A DNA stretch of 64,000 bases from Bacteroidota bacterium (GCA_024643795.1 JAHEMF010000001.1:115895-179894), one strand, 5' to 3'; shown: positions 52,013 to 62,166, counted from the first letter of the stretch. Notes: generated by a model not told the origin, from the letters alone. A program made the numbers and translations.

Positions 52013-52906
52013 TTAAATATTACTTTTTTTGACCACAAAACCCAGGATCTTGTAGAGTAGCTTGGCCAGAGTGAATTCTGATAAAGTGTACCCATCAACT
52101 GGAGCTACCTCAACGATGTCAAAACCTACAACATTTTTTTGCTGTACTACCTTTTCTATAAATCTGATGGTTTCATTCCAGAATAGTCCATTGGGTTCGG
52201 CGGTACCTACATGTGGAATCACCGAAGGATCAAAGCCATCAGCATCGATGGTGATATATACATTATCTGTGAGATCACTTATAGCTTTGTCCATCCAATT
52301 CGCATCATTGCGGATGTTATGGGCATAATAAGTATGAATGTTACCTGAATTTTTGATCAGGTCAGATTCCTCCCGGCATTGAGCTCTGATACCTATCTGT
52401 ACGATATTCAACCCCAATTCATTTACACGAGCCATTACAGAGGCATGCGACCAAATGTTATCATTATACGATTGCCGTAAATCTGAATGAGCATCTATCT
52501 GCAGAACCGACAAGTTTGAATACTTCTCGGCATGAGGTTTTACAAAGCCAAAGGTAACTGTGTGCTCGGCACCTAATGAGATAACAAACTTACCATCATC
52601 CAGTAACTTACGTGTGTTGTCTTCAATTAAGGCTATAGCATCGGCGTCAACTTTACTTCCGAATTCCATAGCAGGTAAGGTTGCTAACCCACCGAAGCGG
52701 AACGACTCCTGATCCAATTCTTCATCATAAAACTCAACATAATGTGAAGCTTCAATGATTGCGGATGGTCCTTTGGCGGAACCAGCTAAGTAAGATGAAG
52801 TATGCTCGTATGGAGCTGATTGGATTACAAATCTTGATGAATTGTATTCGCAGAATTCACTGTCTTCAATTCCTAAAAAATTTTCAGAAGCTGGAAGTGA
52901 TCGCAT
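52013..52906 (-). CDS. speB: Agmatinase (ureohydrolase family)
   Basis: The 297-residue protein has the Mn-binding motifs of the arginase/agmatinase family: SLGAEHTVTFG, LQIDAHSDLRQSYNDNIWSH, then ASVMARV and YITIDADGFDPSVIPHVGTA. SpeB splits agmatine into putrescine and urea. Length and motifs fit agmatinase better than arginase, but the exact substrate is inferred. It begins 3 nt after the sucC stop codon and is probably co-transcribed with sucC. Confidence 0.9.
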   Translation of the reverse strand: MRSLPASENFLGIEDSEFCEYNSSRFVIQSAPYEHTSSYLAGSAKGPSAIIEASHYVEFYDEELDQESFRFGGLATLPAMEFGSKVDADAIALIEDNTRKLLDDGKFVISLGAEHTVTFGFVKPHAEKYSNLSVLQIDAHSDLRQSYNDNIWSHASVMARVNELGLNIVQIGIRAQCREESDLIKNSGNIHTYYAHNIRNDANWMDKAISDLTDNVYITIDADGFDPSVIPHVGTAEPNGLFWNETIRFIEKVVQQKNVVGFDIVEVAPVDGYTLSEFTLAKLLYKILGFVVKKSNI

Positions 52907-52909
52907 AAA

Positions 52910-54103
52910 TTATTTTTTAAGGACTTCAGCCACAAGATCCGCGGCCTCTTTAAGTAATATGGCAGAATAAACTTTCAATCCAGAATCATCAATGATCTTT
53001 TTTGCTTCTTCAGCATTGGTACCCTGTAATCTCACAATGATAGGAACCGGAATCTCACCGATACTTTTGTAAGCATCAACAATTCCTTGTGCTACTCTGT
53101 CGCATCGAACAATCCCTCCAAAGATATTTACCAGAATAGCTTTTACATTGGGGTCTTTGAGAATGATACGGAATGCCTGCTCAACTCTGGCAGCATTAGC
53201 TGTACCACCAACATCCAAAAAGTTGGCCGGATCGCCACCTGCCAGTTTAATGATATCCATTGTAGCCATGGCTAGTCCTGCACCATTAACCATACAACCT
53301 ACATTACCATCTAATTTAACATAGTTGAGGTTATATTCACCGGCTTCTACTTCTGTTTGATCTTCTTCCCTTACATCCCTCATGGCAGCATAGTCAGGAT
53401 GACGATACAAAGCATTTTCATCGAGATCCACTTTTGAATCCACTGCAATTATCTTATCATCTGATGTTTTCAATACCGGGTTGATCTCAAATAAAGCAGC
53501 ATCAATAGTATCATATGCTTTGTAAAGTGAAGTAACAAATCGGGTCATTTCTTTGAATGCCGTGCCTGACAATCCCAGGTTAAAAGCGATCTTCCTTGCC
53601 TGAAATGGAAGCAAACCAGTCTTAGGATCTACCTCTTCCTTATAAATGAGTTCAGGAGTTTTTTCTGCTACCTCTTCAATATCCATCCCACCTTCAGTGG
53701 AATACATGATAATATTCCTTCCCGACTGGCGGTTAAGAAGTACGCTCATATAAAATTCTGAAGTTTCAGATGGGCCGGGATAATAAACATCCTGAGCTAC
53801 CAAAACTTTATGCACTTTTTTACCGGCAGCACCTGTTTGAGGCGTTACCAATTGCATTCCTATGATCTCACCTGATTTCTCTTTTACTTCTTCCAGGCTC
53901 TTAGCAAGCTTCACACCACCACCTTTTCCACGGCCACCGGCGTGGATCTGGGCCTTTACTACCCACCACTGAGTTCCAGTTTCTTCAGTAAGTTTTTTTG
54001 CGGCAGATACAGCCTCATCGCTTGTATTAGCAACAATTCCTTCCTGAATAGCTACTCCAAAGCTTTTTAGGATCTCTTTCCCCTGATGTTCGTGAATGTT
54101 CAT
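52910..54103 (-). CDS. sucC: Succinyl-CoA synthetase beta subunit (ADP-forming)
   Basis: SucC pairs with SucD to convert succinyl-CoA to succinate with ATP formation in the TCA cycle. The 397 residues show MNIHEHQGKEILKSFGV, the ATP-grasp loop AQIHAGGRGKGGGVKLAKS, LFEINPVL and NIFGGIVRCDRVAQGIVDA. The sucD gene is 7 kb away at 61229 on the same strand, not adjacent as in many bacteria. Confidence 0.96.
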   Translation of the reverse strand: MNIHEHQGKEILKSFGVAIQEGIVANTSDEAVSAAKKLTEETGTQWWVVKAQIHAGGRGKGGGVKLAKSLEEVKEKSGEIIGMQLVTPQTGAAGKKVHKVLVAQDVYYPGPSETSEFYMSVLLNRQSGRNIIMYSTEGGMDIEEVAEKTPELIYKEEVDPKTGLLPFQARKIAFNLGLSGTAFKEMTRFVTSLYKAYDTIDAALFEINPVLKTSDDKIIAVDSKVDLDENALYRHPDYAAMRDVREEDQTEVEAGEYNLNYVKLDGNVGCMVNGAGLAMATMDIIKLAGGDPANFLDVGGTANAARVEQAFRIILKDPNVKAILVNIFGGIVRCDRVAQGIVDAYKSIGEIPVPIIVRLQGTNAEEAKKIIDDSGLKVYSAILLKEAADLVAEVLKK

Positions 54104-54137
54104 GTATTTATTGACTAAAGTTGGTTAAAAAACGCCG

Positions 54138-54145
54138 CAAAAATA
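54138..54145 (-). promoter_or_regulatory. Candidate -7 element of sucC
   Basis: TATTTTTG on the minus strand, 34 nt before the sucC ATG. Confidence 0.45.
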
Positions 54146-54177
54146 GCCATTTTAAGCGAATATCCACCACTCAACTG

Positions 54178-54999
54178 CTAGGGTTTGTAGTATTTCATTG
54201 CTTCCGGGAGATAAGCTTTTATATCATTGATCCTTCTCTCATCTGCAGGGTGAGTGCTCATTATCTCAGGCGGCTTCTCACCTTTATTGAGATCTATCAT
54301 ACGCTGCCATACTATGGGGGCTTCTGCCGGGTCGTAACCCGACATAGCCATGAACACCATCCCAAGTTTATCAGCTTCAGATTCATGCAATCGTGAAAAA
54401 GGCAACAAAGCACCCACAGTAGCACCTGCACCGTAGGCTGACATAAATATGGCTCTGGTTTCTTCAGGTTTGTTCTGAGTAGCCACATCAAGAGCAACAG
54501 CACCTGTTTGAGCCATGAGTGCCTGGCTCATCCTTTCATTACCGTGCCGGGCCACCGCATGTCCGATCTCATGACCCATCACAAAAGCTAAACCTGCCTC
54601 ATCTTTAGTAACCGGCAGCAAACCGGAGTATACTACTACCTTACCACCCGGCATACACCATGCATTCACAGTTTCTGAATTCACCAGATTGAACTCCCAT
54701 TTAAAATCAGCCACCCTGTCGCCCATTTTATGATCCTTTAAGAACTGCTCAACAGAAGCAGAGATCTTTTTACCCACCTTCTGAACCAAGGCAGCATCGG
54801 CATTGCCTGAAACTGACACCGGTGGATTCTCTTTGAGAAAGTCACCATAGTTTGTCAAACTCATCTCCACCAACTGGCTTTCAGGGATCAGATTGACCTG
54901 TTTCCGGCCCGTAACAGGAACTTTGGAACATGAGCTCAGTGTCAATAATAAACTCAAAAAAGCACATGCAAGAAATACATTCCCTGAAACTAATTTCAT
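54178..54999 (-). CDS. M48-family metallopeptidase lipoprotein
   Basis: From ATG 54999 the 273-residue protein has a lipoprotein signal (LTLSSC, Cys near residue 23) followed by SKVPVTGRKQVNLIPESQL. The zinc site is HEIGHAVARHG near residue 140 with a downstream Glu in SRLHESEADKLGMVFM. The protein resembles LoiP/YcaL and BepA-type periplasmic quality-control proteases on the outer membrane. ATG codons at 55008 and 55065 are in frame but place the signal peptide less well. Confidence 0.9.
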   Translation of the reverse strand: MKLVSGNVFLACAFLSLLLTLSSCSKVPVTGRKQVNLIPESQLVEMSLTNYGDFLKENPPVSVSGNADAALVQKVGKKISASVEQFLKDHKMGDRVADFKWEFNLVNSETVNAWCMPGGKVVVYSGLLPVTKDEAGLAFVMGHEIGHAVARHGNERMSQALMAQTGAVALDVATQNKPEETRAIFMSAYGAGATVGALLPFSRLHESEADKLGMVFMAMSGYDPAEAPIVWQRMIDLNKGEKPPEIMSTHPADERRINDIKAYLPEAMKYYKP

Positions 55000-55124
55000 C
55001 CGATACATATTCGAATAATTACAAATAAAATTCTTCACACTTTTATATAACAGTAGCCTGCTCAACTCAGTTCACTAACGAAACATTGGTGATAAAATTA
55101 TCAAGCTTTAATGTTGCCTACTTA

Positions 55125-56678
55125 TTATTTGAAGGTGTTATCTGAATCAACAATTGTAACTTTTGTAACATTTATAGGATACACCTCTACTGCCTTATCC
55201 TCAGAAAGGATCTCTTCAGGAAGAGTTGATTTAAGTGCATTTGAATAAGCCATGGGTGATGGTTTATTATTAAGTAACGATTCTTTTAAAGGCTCGGCTT
55301 CACTGTCGTCGGTAACTATGGTAATGTACATATTGTCTGTTTGCCAGTACTTTTTCATGATATCATTAACATCCTTTAGAGTAAGTTTAGCCAGCAGGGC
55401 ATCCATTTCTGCAATGTAATCCTGTCGTCCATAATATTTCGAGTCAAGCAGATATCCAAGTTGTCTTGAAGGAGTTTGAACGTATAACTTCATATAAGAT
55501 CTAAGGAAATCACGAGTAAGTTCAAAATCTTCTTCCGGCATACCGTTATCAACAAGTTGCTGCATCTCTTTCAATGCCATTCTTAAGGCATAGTGCGCAT
55601 GACCGACATTGATATCACTTAATTCTTCATACTGCTTTTTCAGTCCTTCTGCAGTTTGAACCGGTCTCAACCAAATGCTGAAGTAATTAGCCGACCTTGG
55701 TACACCAGGAGGAGGTAGCATATTACTGCCGCCATTTTCATACCATTCAATATACGTGTAGTCGCCATAGTTCATTGAACGCTGTTCTCTGATCTTTTGA
55801 TAAAGTCTTGAATATGACTTTCTATGTTCGCCCAACCATGAATTGGCAACCATTAATGCCGCGAACTCATCATTTTTACGTGTCAGGTACAACGGGAAAC
55901 CGGTAAATACTGCTGACCCGAGTGCTTCTTTTTTAGAAATTATCTCAACCTCAAGGCCCGCAGGACGATTAGCCACAGGTGGTGCAGGAAGCTTAGCAGT
56001 TAGTGCCGGTAATTTTTTCATCTGAGCCTTTAGGCTTTCCAGATAATCTTTTGAATAATTACCAGCTATTCCAATGGTAAGGTTATCACGAGTAAAATAC
56101 TTTGCATAGTGCGATTTAACATCATCAAGTGTTATGGAACCAACACCTGCAGAATTACCACTAACCATGTGTTGATATGAAGTACCTCTGAACAACAGGT
56201 CTTCGAGTGCAAACTTACTATACTCCTCGTCGCTTGAAGCACGTACAACTTCATCTACATAATTCTGCTGATTAGAATGCATTCTTTTGAAATCATCTTC
56301 AGCAAATCGTGGATCAAGAATAAGTCCAGTCATTATTGGAGTGAACTTAGCAATATGATCTTTATGAAATTCAAATGTAAAAACTGTCACTTCCTTATCA
56401 ATGGATGCAGACCATCCGGAAGCCCATGGATAGGTAATATCCTTGATCTCTGATGATGTCATTTTTGAAGTTCCACCTTCAGCTACAACTGTAGCAGTAA
56501 GGTCAGTCAAGCCCTGTTTGCCAGCCGGGTCACACATGGAACCATTCCTGAACATGAACTTAACAACTATTTTATCAGATTTCGGGAGTTTTAACTCCAC
56601 AACCTCGGTTGCGGCAGTAATTAGCGGCAAAGCTAAGGCTGCCAACATGCTTAAAGTGTTTATTATATATCTTCTCAT
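55125..56678 (-). CDS. M16-family peptidase-like protein, catalytically inactive partner
   Basis: The 517-residue protein has a signal peptide (MRRYIINTLSMLAALALPLI then TAA) and two M16-type domains (FRNGSMCDPAGKQGLTDLTA, TIGIAGNYSKDYLESLKAQM). The HxxEH zinc motif of active M16 enzymes is absent. This is the usual arrangement of a two-subunit periplasmic M16 complex: one active and one inactive chain encoded together. It follows its active partner with a 16-nt gap. Start chosen at ATG 56678, where the signal peptide begins. Confidence 0.9.
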   Translation of the reverse strand: MRRYIINTLSMLAALALPLITAATEVVELKLPKSDKIVVKFMFRNGSMCDPAGKQGLTDLTATVVAEGGTSKMTSSEIKDITYPWASGWSASIDKEVTVFTFEFHKDHIAKFTPIMTGLILDPRFAEDDFKRMHSNQQNYVDEVVRASSDEEYSKFALEDLLFRGTSYQHMVSGNSAGVGSITLDDVKSHYAKYFTRDNLTIGIAGNYSKDYLESLKAQMKKLPALTAKLPAPPVANRPAGLEVEIISKKEALGSAVFTGFPLYLTRKNDEFAALMVANSWLGEHRKSYSRLYQKIREQRSMNYGDYTYIEWYENGGSNMLPPPGVPRSANYFSIWLRPVQTAEGLKKQYEELSDINVGHAHYALRMALKEMQQLVDNGMPEEDFELTRDFLRSYMKLYVQTPSRQLGYLLDSKYYGRQDYIAEMDALLAKLTLKDVNDIMKKYWQTDNMYITIVTDDSEAEPLKESLLNNKPSPMAYSNALKSTLPEEILSEDKAVEVYPINVTKVTIVDSDNTFK

Positions 56679-56694
56679 CTTTTTTCTTATTGAA

Positions 56695-58059
56695 TTATTT
56701 AACACCCGGATCTTCATCAGGCGAAATTGTTGCAATTGTCATTTTATCAGCCACTAAATATTTTTTAGCTACCCTTAGCAGGTCTGCCGGCGTGATCTTA
56801 TCATATATAGCATAAGCTTTATTCAGTGATTCAGGATCTCCGGTCAGCCAAACAAATAAGGATAATGAATTTGCGATCGCATCCGGGCTATCCATACCCA
56901 TTGAAAAAGAATACTTCATCCTCTCCAGAGTTTGATTTAGATCAGATTCGCTAACAGGATTAGTTTTAGCATTTTCGATTGTGTTTATGATCTCATCCTT
57001 CACATATTTAACATCTTCGCTTTTCACCACAGACGCAGAAGCACTCCACAGGTATGGGTCTCTGGTAGGGTACCCGCCACCACTGAGGCTGCGCACCTTT
57101 TGTTCTTCAAGAACCAGCTTTTTGTAAAGAGGTGATTTTTCTGAAAACAAAACTTCTGACAATACATCCAATGCGTGAAAATCATTGTTATCATTTGTAA
57201 ATGCAGGAGCTTTAAAGTTCACGTCCATATAGGGTGGAAAACTCGGTTGCTGCACATGTGCATAACGGGTCTCCTTTTGTTCCGGCTCAACCGGGATGCT
57301 CGATTTAAAATCACCAGGCTCCCAACCTCCGAAATATTTCAATGACAACTGTTCAACTTGCTCATGTTTTACATCACCTACAACTATAACCGTGCAGTAT
57401 TCTGGTTTGTAAAAACGGTTGAAAAATTCAATTGAATAATCATATTGATTCGGCATATCCACAACATCGTCAAAGAAACCCATGGTAGTATGCTTGTAAG
57501 TATGATTATCAAATGCAGTGTTATTGGTTGCTTCATACAATTTCATGTAGGGACTTGCAAAGTTTTTGGTATACTCCCCTTTCACAGCTCCTGCCTCAGT
57601 TTTAAAATCCTGAACCGAGTATTTCAAACGCCTGAATCGGTCTGACTCAATCTCGAACATAGTTTCAAGTTTGGCGGCATTGCCCGTCATGTGATACACG
57701 GTACGATCCAGTGAAGTATTGGCATTTGCAGAAGCGCCGGTACTCTTCAACACTTCCTGATATCTTTCTTTAGGATAAAGCTCTGTTCCTCTGAACATCA
57801 TGTGTTCAAAGAAATGTGCAAAACCGGATTTACCGGGTTCTACCTCATCTCTGGAACCGACTCTGACTACAATATAAAATGAAGCCAGACCGGGACTATC
57901 GTAAGGCACGGTTACCACATTTAAACCATTGTCCAGTTTCTTCTGATGGATCGGATAAGGTAATATTTTAGAATCTACATTTTCAGGATTACCTGCAAAA
58001 ATGCCACTTAATGGAATGCAACCAATAAGTGTAAGCAATAGTGATTTTTTTAAACTCAT
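56695..58059 (-). CDS. M16-family zinc peptidase, active subunit, exported
   Basis: The 454-residue protein has a signal peptide (ending near FAG) and the inverted zinc motif HFFEH at residues 82-86 in GKSGFAHFFEHMMFRGTE, with the third ligand Glu about 75 residues later. The M16 C-terminal domain follows (EFFNRFYKPEYCTVIVVGDV). It probably degrades peptides in the periplasm together with the inactive chain encoded next. Both belong to the family of pitrilysin-like two-chain peptidases. Confidence 0.94.
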   Translation of the reverse strand: MSLKKSLLLTLIGCIPLSGIFAGNPENVDSKILPYPIHQKKLDNGLNVVTVPYDSPGLASFYIVVRVGSRDEVEPGKSGFAHFFEHMMFRGTELYPKERYQEVLKSTGASANANTSLDRTVYHMTGNAAKLETMFEIESDRFRRLKYSVQDFKTEAGAVKGEYTKNFASPYMKLYEATNNTAFDNHTYKHTTMGFFDDVVDMPNQYDYSIEFFNRFYKPEYCTVIVVGDVKHEQVEQLSLKYFGGWEPGDFKSSIPVEPEQKETRYAHVQQPSFPPYMDVNFKAPAFTNDNNDFHALDVLSEVLFSEKSPLYKKLVLEEQKVRSLSGGGYPTRDPYLWSASASVVKSEDVKYVKDEIINTIENAKTNPVSESDLNQTLERMKYSFSMGMDSPDAIANSLSLFVWLTGDPESLNKAYAIYDKITPADLLRVAKKYLVADKMTIATISPDEDPGVK

Positions 58060-58092
58060 ATTATCATTTTTATTAATTGTACTATTTCTGAT

Positions 58093-58839
58093 TTATGTAA
58101 CAAGTCCACCATCTACATGAATAACCTGACCTGTAATATATCCCGACATATCTGATGCAAGAAACAATACAAGGTTCGCAACATCATCAACCGTACCCGG
58201 GCGTTTTAATGGTATTGCCTCATTCCAACCCTTTACAACTTCTTCTCCAAGCGAGGCGGTCATTTCCGTTTCAATGAATCCCGGAGCAATGGCATTACAT
58301 CTGATGTTTCTTGAACCTAACTCAAGTGCCACCGATTTTGTGAGACCTATCATGCCTGCCTTTGAAGCAGCATAATTAGCCTGTCCGGCATTTCCTTTAA
58401 CACCCACAATTGATGACATATTGATGATAGACCCGGCACGTGCCTTTAGCATGGGTTTTATCACAGCTTTTGTGACATTGAATGCAGACTTGAGATTTGC
58501 CTTAATTACTTCATCGAATTGATCTTCGCTCATTCTCATTAAAAGGTTATCTCTGGTTATTCCGGCATTATTCACCACCGCATCAATTTTACCGAAATCA
58601 GCCATGATATCAGAAATAAGTTTTTCTGCAGCGCCAAAATCTGAGGCATCGGACCTATATCCTTTGACTTTCACTCCTACGGTGGATAATTCATTTTCCA
58701 ATTCAGCTCCTTTTTCCGGTGAAGAGAGATATGTAAATGCTATTCCTGCACCATGACCGGCAAGAACTTTTGCAATACCTCGGCCAATTCCTCTGGATGC
58801 GCCTGTTACCAGGATAACCTTGTCTTCCAGTAATTTCAT
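58093..58839 (-). CDS. fabG: 3-oxoacyl-[acyl-carrier-protein] reductase
   Basis: FabG reduces beta-ketoacyl-ACP in fatty-acid elongation. The 248 residues show the NADPH loop VTGASRGIGRGIAKVL, NNAGITRDNLLMRM and the catalytic Ser-Tyr-Lys (NMSSIVG, NYAASKAGMIGL), with the conserved ending GQVIHVDGG. The NNAGITRDNLLMRM stretch is a good FabG marker among short-chain dehydrogenases. It is separated from the M16 genes by 33 nt and has its own candidate promoter. Confidence 0.94.
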   Translation of the reverse strand: MKLLEDKVILVTGASRGIGRGIAKVLAGHGAGIAFTYLSSPEKGAELENELSTVGVKVKGYRSDASDFGAAEKLISDIMADFGKIDAVVNNAGITRDNLLMRMSEDQFDEVIKANLKSAFNVTKAVIKPMLKARAGSIINMSSIVGVKGNAGQANYAASKAGMIGLTKSVALELGSRNIRCNAIAPGFIETEMTASLGEEVVKGWNEAIPLKRPGTVDDVANLVLFLASDMSGYITGQVIHVDGGLVT

Positions 58840-58915
58840 ATTATTTTTTTAAGAAGTTTTGGGGATAAAAGCTATAAAATCAATATTAAAAGGTTTTTTT
58901 CAATAATATTACTGC

Positions 58916-58923
58916 CAAATATA
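58916..58923 (-). promoter_or_regulatory. Candidate -7 element of fabG
   Basis: TATATTTG on the minus strand, about 75 nt before the fabG ATG; the opposite strand carries the divergent barrel-protein gene. Confidence 0.4.
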
Positions 58924-58947
58924 GACAACTAATAAAAAATCATCTTT

Positions 58948-59652
58948 ATGAAGAAGGTATTAATCATTTTATTTACAGTAAGTACTGTGTTATCAGCTCA
59001 GGCTCAGGAGTTCAGATTAGGGCTTGGAGGTGGTTTTAATTCCACCTGGCTAGCTAACACTAATGTTTCAGATCAGGGCGATGAGCTCGATTTTGCTGTC
59101 ACTTTTGGAGGTAGTGTGGGTATTGAAGGTATATACAGCTTTAATGAAAAGACCGGTATTTCTATGGCTTTATTATTCTCAGGTCATAACCAGAAGTATG
59201 AAGGGAAGTTCGGCAATACAACCTATGAGACCAAAGTGATGATGCGTTATCTCGATATTCCTATATTATTCCGTTTAACATCACCTTCTGGAACGTATTT
59301 TGAAATAGGACCTCAATTCGGGTTTTTGACAAAAGCTGAGGAAGAGTTTGACGGGGGTTCCACGGAAGACATAAAAGATGGGTTTGCGAGCAGCAATATT
59401 GCAGGTGTGCTCGGGTTTGGTGTTGATATTGATGCCAGCGAACATATCATCATCACAACCGGCCTTAGATTAGGTTATGGATTCACAGACGTTACAAATG
59501 AGTATTCAAGTGCTACAGAACTCAACAACACGAGCGACAATATAGGTACTCCTACCTACATGGCTCACTTTGATAACAAGAATAAATTCGGGTACGAAAA
59601 AACAAGCCGCATCTTTGGAGGATTGAAGCTTGGAGTGACATATATTTTCTGA
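58948..59652 (+). CDS. Outer-membrane beta-barrel protein (PorT/OmpW-like)
   Basis: The 234-residue protein has a signal peptide ending at AQA (MKKVLIILFTVSTVLSAQAQ) and alternating amphipathic strands of an eight-stranded barrel (FRLGLGGGFNSTWLANTNV, then MMRYLDIPILFRLTSPSGTY, then FEIGPQFGFLTKAEE). It ends in an aromatic C-terminus (LGVTYIF), as barrel proteins do. It fits the common outer-membrane-barrel family of Bacteroidota (porin family / PorT-like). The specific function is unknown. It has a strong terminator. Confidence 0.88.
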   Translation: MKKVLIILFTVSTVLSAQAQEFRLGLGGGFNSTWLANTNVSDQGDELDFAVTFGGSVGIEGIYSFNEKTGISMALLFSGHNQKYEGKFGNTTYETKVMMRYLDIPILFRLTSPSGTYFEIGPQFGFLTKAEEEFDGGSTEDIKDGFASSNIAGVLGFGVDIDASEHIIITTGLRLGYGFTDVTNEYSSATELNNTSDNIGTPTYMAHFDNKNKFGYEKTSRIFGGLKLGVTYIF

Positions 59653-59673
59653 AAATACTAGTTTTGAATAGTA

Positions 59674-59710
59674 AATCCTGCGATGTTTAAATACATCGCA
59701 GGATTTTTCT
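59674..59710 (+). terminator. Terminator of the outer-membrane barrel gene
   Basis: A perfect 13-bp stem (59674-59686 with 59693-59705) with a 6-nt loop runs into a T-tract. Confidence 0.88.
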
Positions 59711-59750
59711 TTTTATACAAATTCGTAACTTCAGGATCAAATAGAGTTCC

Positions 59751-61226
59751 ATGAAAATAATCCTGACCGTCATCGTTATATCTGTTTTACTTCCGGGTAT
59801 TACCTGGAGTACCATCCGTAATGTTCCCGGATCATACTCAACTGTGCAGGCTGCACTCAATGCATGTTCAAGTGGTGATACCGTTTTAGTTCAGCCCGGG
59901 ACTTACATCGAAACCCTTGTTTGGCCAGGTGTTAATGGCATCTGCTTGCTTGGATCAGGGGCTACGTCGACCATTGTTTTTGCCAGTGGTATGGGCAGGG
60001 TACTCGAAGTAACAGCATCAGGAATTGACACAACCACCCAAATTCAAAAGATCTCATTTGTTGGTGGCGGCATAACCAGTGGGAATGCATATGGTGCCGG
60101 AACTTATCTAGTGAACACAAGTGTTGTTTTTGATAGCGTAAATGTGGAAGGTAACAGAGTTTATGTTCCGGGCGGACATGCCCATGGCGTTGGTGTTCAC
60201 CTTAACAATTCATCTTCTGTTTTTAGAAACTGCTCCATCAGTTTCAACTCCATCGATTCAGCCACCTGGTGTTATGGAGCAGGGTTATACGTTAGTGGCG
60301 GATCACCAACATTTGAAAATGTTATTTTTAATGGCAATGCATCATTTGCAGAGAACTGGTGCTACGGTGTAGGGGTTCACATAACCGACAATGCTACTGT
60401 AACCATGGACCGGATAACGATCAATGATAATTTTTCCGGTGATAATTCTATCTGGTATTATGGTAACGGTATGTATATAGATGATTCTGACGTTACAATT
60501 TCTAATGGATTGATAGCAGAGAATTTCTCAGGTACCGGTGGTAGTTTTAATTATGGAGGTGGAATCTATTGTGATGGGACAAGTCTGGTACAGCTGAATC
60601 ATATGACCATAGCCGGTAACTATAAATCAGGTAACGGTTCTATCAATGGCAGCGGCCTTTATGCCAGAGATGCACAGGTTAATATTATCAACTCTATCAT
60701 TTATAATCTTAATTCCGGGGCAGAACTCAACACTTCGGGGGCAGGAACTATTACTGTCGATTATTCAGATATCAGAGGAGGATATGCAGGCATAGGCAAC
60801 ATCAATGCACAACCGGCATTTGCAGGGGCAGCCGACTATCACCTTTCAATAACTTCACCTTGTATTGCATCTGCAAGTTCCCCTACCCTTATTCCATACG
60901 ATCGCGACAACAACATACGTCCGTTACCTGCCGGCAGCGTGCCAGATATGGGATGTTATGAGTTGGATCAATCAATTACTGGTTTATCTACTCATGAAAA
61001 TGGTAATACTATCCTTTATCCAAACCCAGCAAGTTCATTTTTCAGGATCAATGATTCAGCGAGTAGAACTCACGTGATAAGGATATATGATATTACGGGT
61101 AAGCTTCTGTTACAAAACACCAACCTGTTAAATGACGAACCTGTATGGGTCAACCATCTTAAAAGCGGCATTTATATTGTGCAGATCGAAGGTAAGTCTC
61201 CTATGAAAATGGTGATAGAAAAATAA
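59751..61226 (+). CDS. Secreted right-handed beta-helix protein with T9SS sorting domain
   Basis: The 491-residue protein has a signal peptide (MKIILTVIVISVLLPGITW). It begins with a pectin-lyase-like start (IRNVPGSYSTVQAALNACSS, GDTVLVQPGTYIETL). About ten coils of a parallel beta-helix follow (repeats with NVIFNGN, MTIAGNY, NSIIYNL and GMYIDDSD). The last 80 residues are a T9SS type A sorting domain (TILYPNPASSFFRINDSASR ... LKSGIYIVQIEG). Such proteins bind or cut polysaccharides, or are surface adhesins; no catalytic residues can be identified. It ends 2 nt before the convergent sucD gene. Confidence 0.9.
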   Translation: MKIILTVIVISVLLPGITWSTIRNVPGSYSTVQAALNACSSGDTVLVQPGTYIETLVWPGVNGICLLGSGATSTIVFASGMGRVLEVTASGIDTTTQIQKISFVGGGITSGNAYGAGTYLVNTSVVFDSVNVEGNRVYVPGGHAHGVGVHLNNSSSVFRNCSISFNSIDSATWCYGAGLYVSGGSPTFENVIFNGNASFAENWCYGVGVHITDNATVTMDRITINDNFSGDNSIWYYGNGMYIDDSDVTISNGLIAENFSGTGGSFNYGGGIYCDGTSLVQLNHMTIAGNYKSGNGSINGSGLYARDAQVNIINSIIYNLNSGAELNTSGAGTITVDYSDIRGGYAGIGNINAQPAFAGAADYHLSITSPCIASASSPTLIPYDRDNNIRPLPAGSVPDMGCYELDQSITGLSTHENGNTILYPNPASSFFRINDSASRTHVIRIYDITGKLLLQNTNLLNDEPVWVNHLKSGIYIVQIEGKSPMKMVIEK

Positions 61227-61228
61227 AC

Positions 61229-62110
61229 TCAGGCGGTTACTTTTCCTAGTACAGTGGCCATTGTTGCTCCTATCACAGCAGGAGAATCAACCACATGTAT
61301 ACCACATTCAGCCATGATCTTCATTTTAGCCGCTGCAGTATCTTCTGCACCTCCAACAATAGCACCTGCATGACCCATGCGCCTTCCGGCAGGAGCCGTT
61401 TGACCGGCTATAAAGCCAACTACAGGTTTATTACTGTTACTCTTGATCCAACGGGCCGCTTCCGCCTCCAGACTTCCACCAATTTCACCTATCATAATGA
61501 TACCTTCAGTTTCCGGATCATTCATAAATAGTTGCACCGCTTCAAGGGTAGTTGTTCCAATGATAGGGTCACCCCCTATTCCAATAGCAGTTGAGATCCC
61601 CAACCCTGCTTTCACTACCTGATCTGCTGCTTCGTATGTAAGAGTACCCGATTTTGATACAACACCGACTGTGCCTTTTTTGAAAACAAACCCCGGCATG
61701 ATACCCACTTTAGCTTCACCGGGAGTAATAACTCCGGGACAGTTAGGGCCAACCAGACGTGTGTTTCTGCCCCTCAGGTATTCCTTTACCATGATCATAT
61801 CTTTGGTTGGAATTCCTTCTGTAATAGCTACAACCAATCCAATACCAGCCTCAGCAGCTTCCATGATAGCATCAGCGGCGAATGCCGGAGGAACGAAGAT
61901 GATGGATACATTGGCCCCGGCTTCTTTTACTGACTGCTCAACAGTATTAAAAACAGGACGATCAAGATGGGAAGTACCACCTTTACCCGGGGTTACACCC
62001 CCAATTACGTTGGTTCCGTACTCTATCATTTGTCCGGCATGGAATGTACCTTCATTACCGGTAAAACCCTGTACTACTATCCTTGAATCCTTGTTAACTA
62101 ATACGCTCAT
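61229..62110 (-). CDS. sucD: Succinyl-CoA synthetase alpha subunit
   Basis: The 293-residue protein binds CoA in its Rossmann domain ([20 protein letters not shown]) and carries the phosphorylated His in [17 protein letters not shown]. It also has [20 protein letters not shown] and [20 protein letters not shown], all typical of SucD. It works with SucC (52910-54103). It has its own candidate promoter and is transcribed away from mnmE. Confidence 0.96.
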   Translation of the reverse strand: MSVLVNKDSRIVVQGFTGNEGTFHAGQMIEYGTNVIGGVTPGKGGTSHLDRPVFNTVEQSVKEAGANVSIIFVPPAFAADAIMEAAEAGIGLVVAITEGIPTKDMIMVKEYLRGRNTRLVGPNCPGVITPGEAKVGIMPGFVFKKGTVGVVSKSGTLTYEAADQVVKAGLGISTAIGIGGDPIIGTTTLEAVQLFMNDPETEGIIMIGEIGGSLEAEAARWIKSNSNKPVVGFIAGQTAPAGRRMGHAGAIVGGAEDTAAAKMKIMAECGIHVVDSPAVIGATMATVLGKVTA

Positions 62111-62166
62111 GAGAAAAAATATAGAAGTTGATTAATATTTATAGTTAAATTATACTGAAATCGCCG

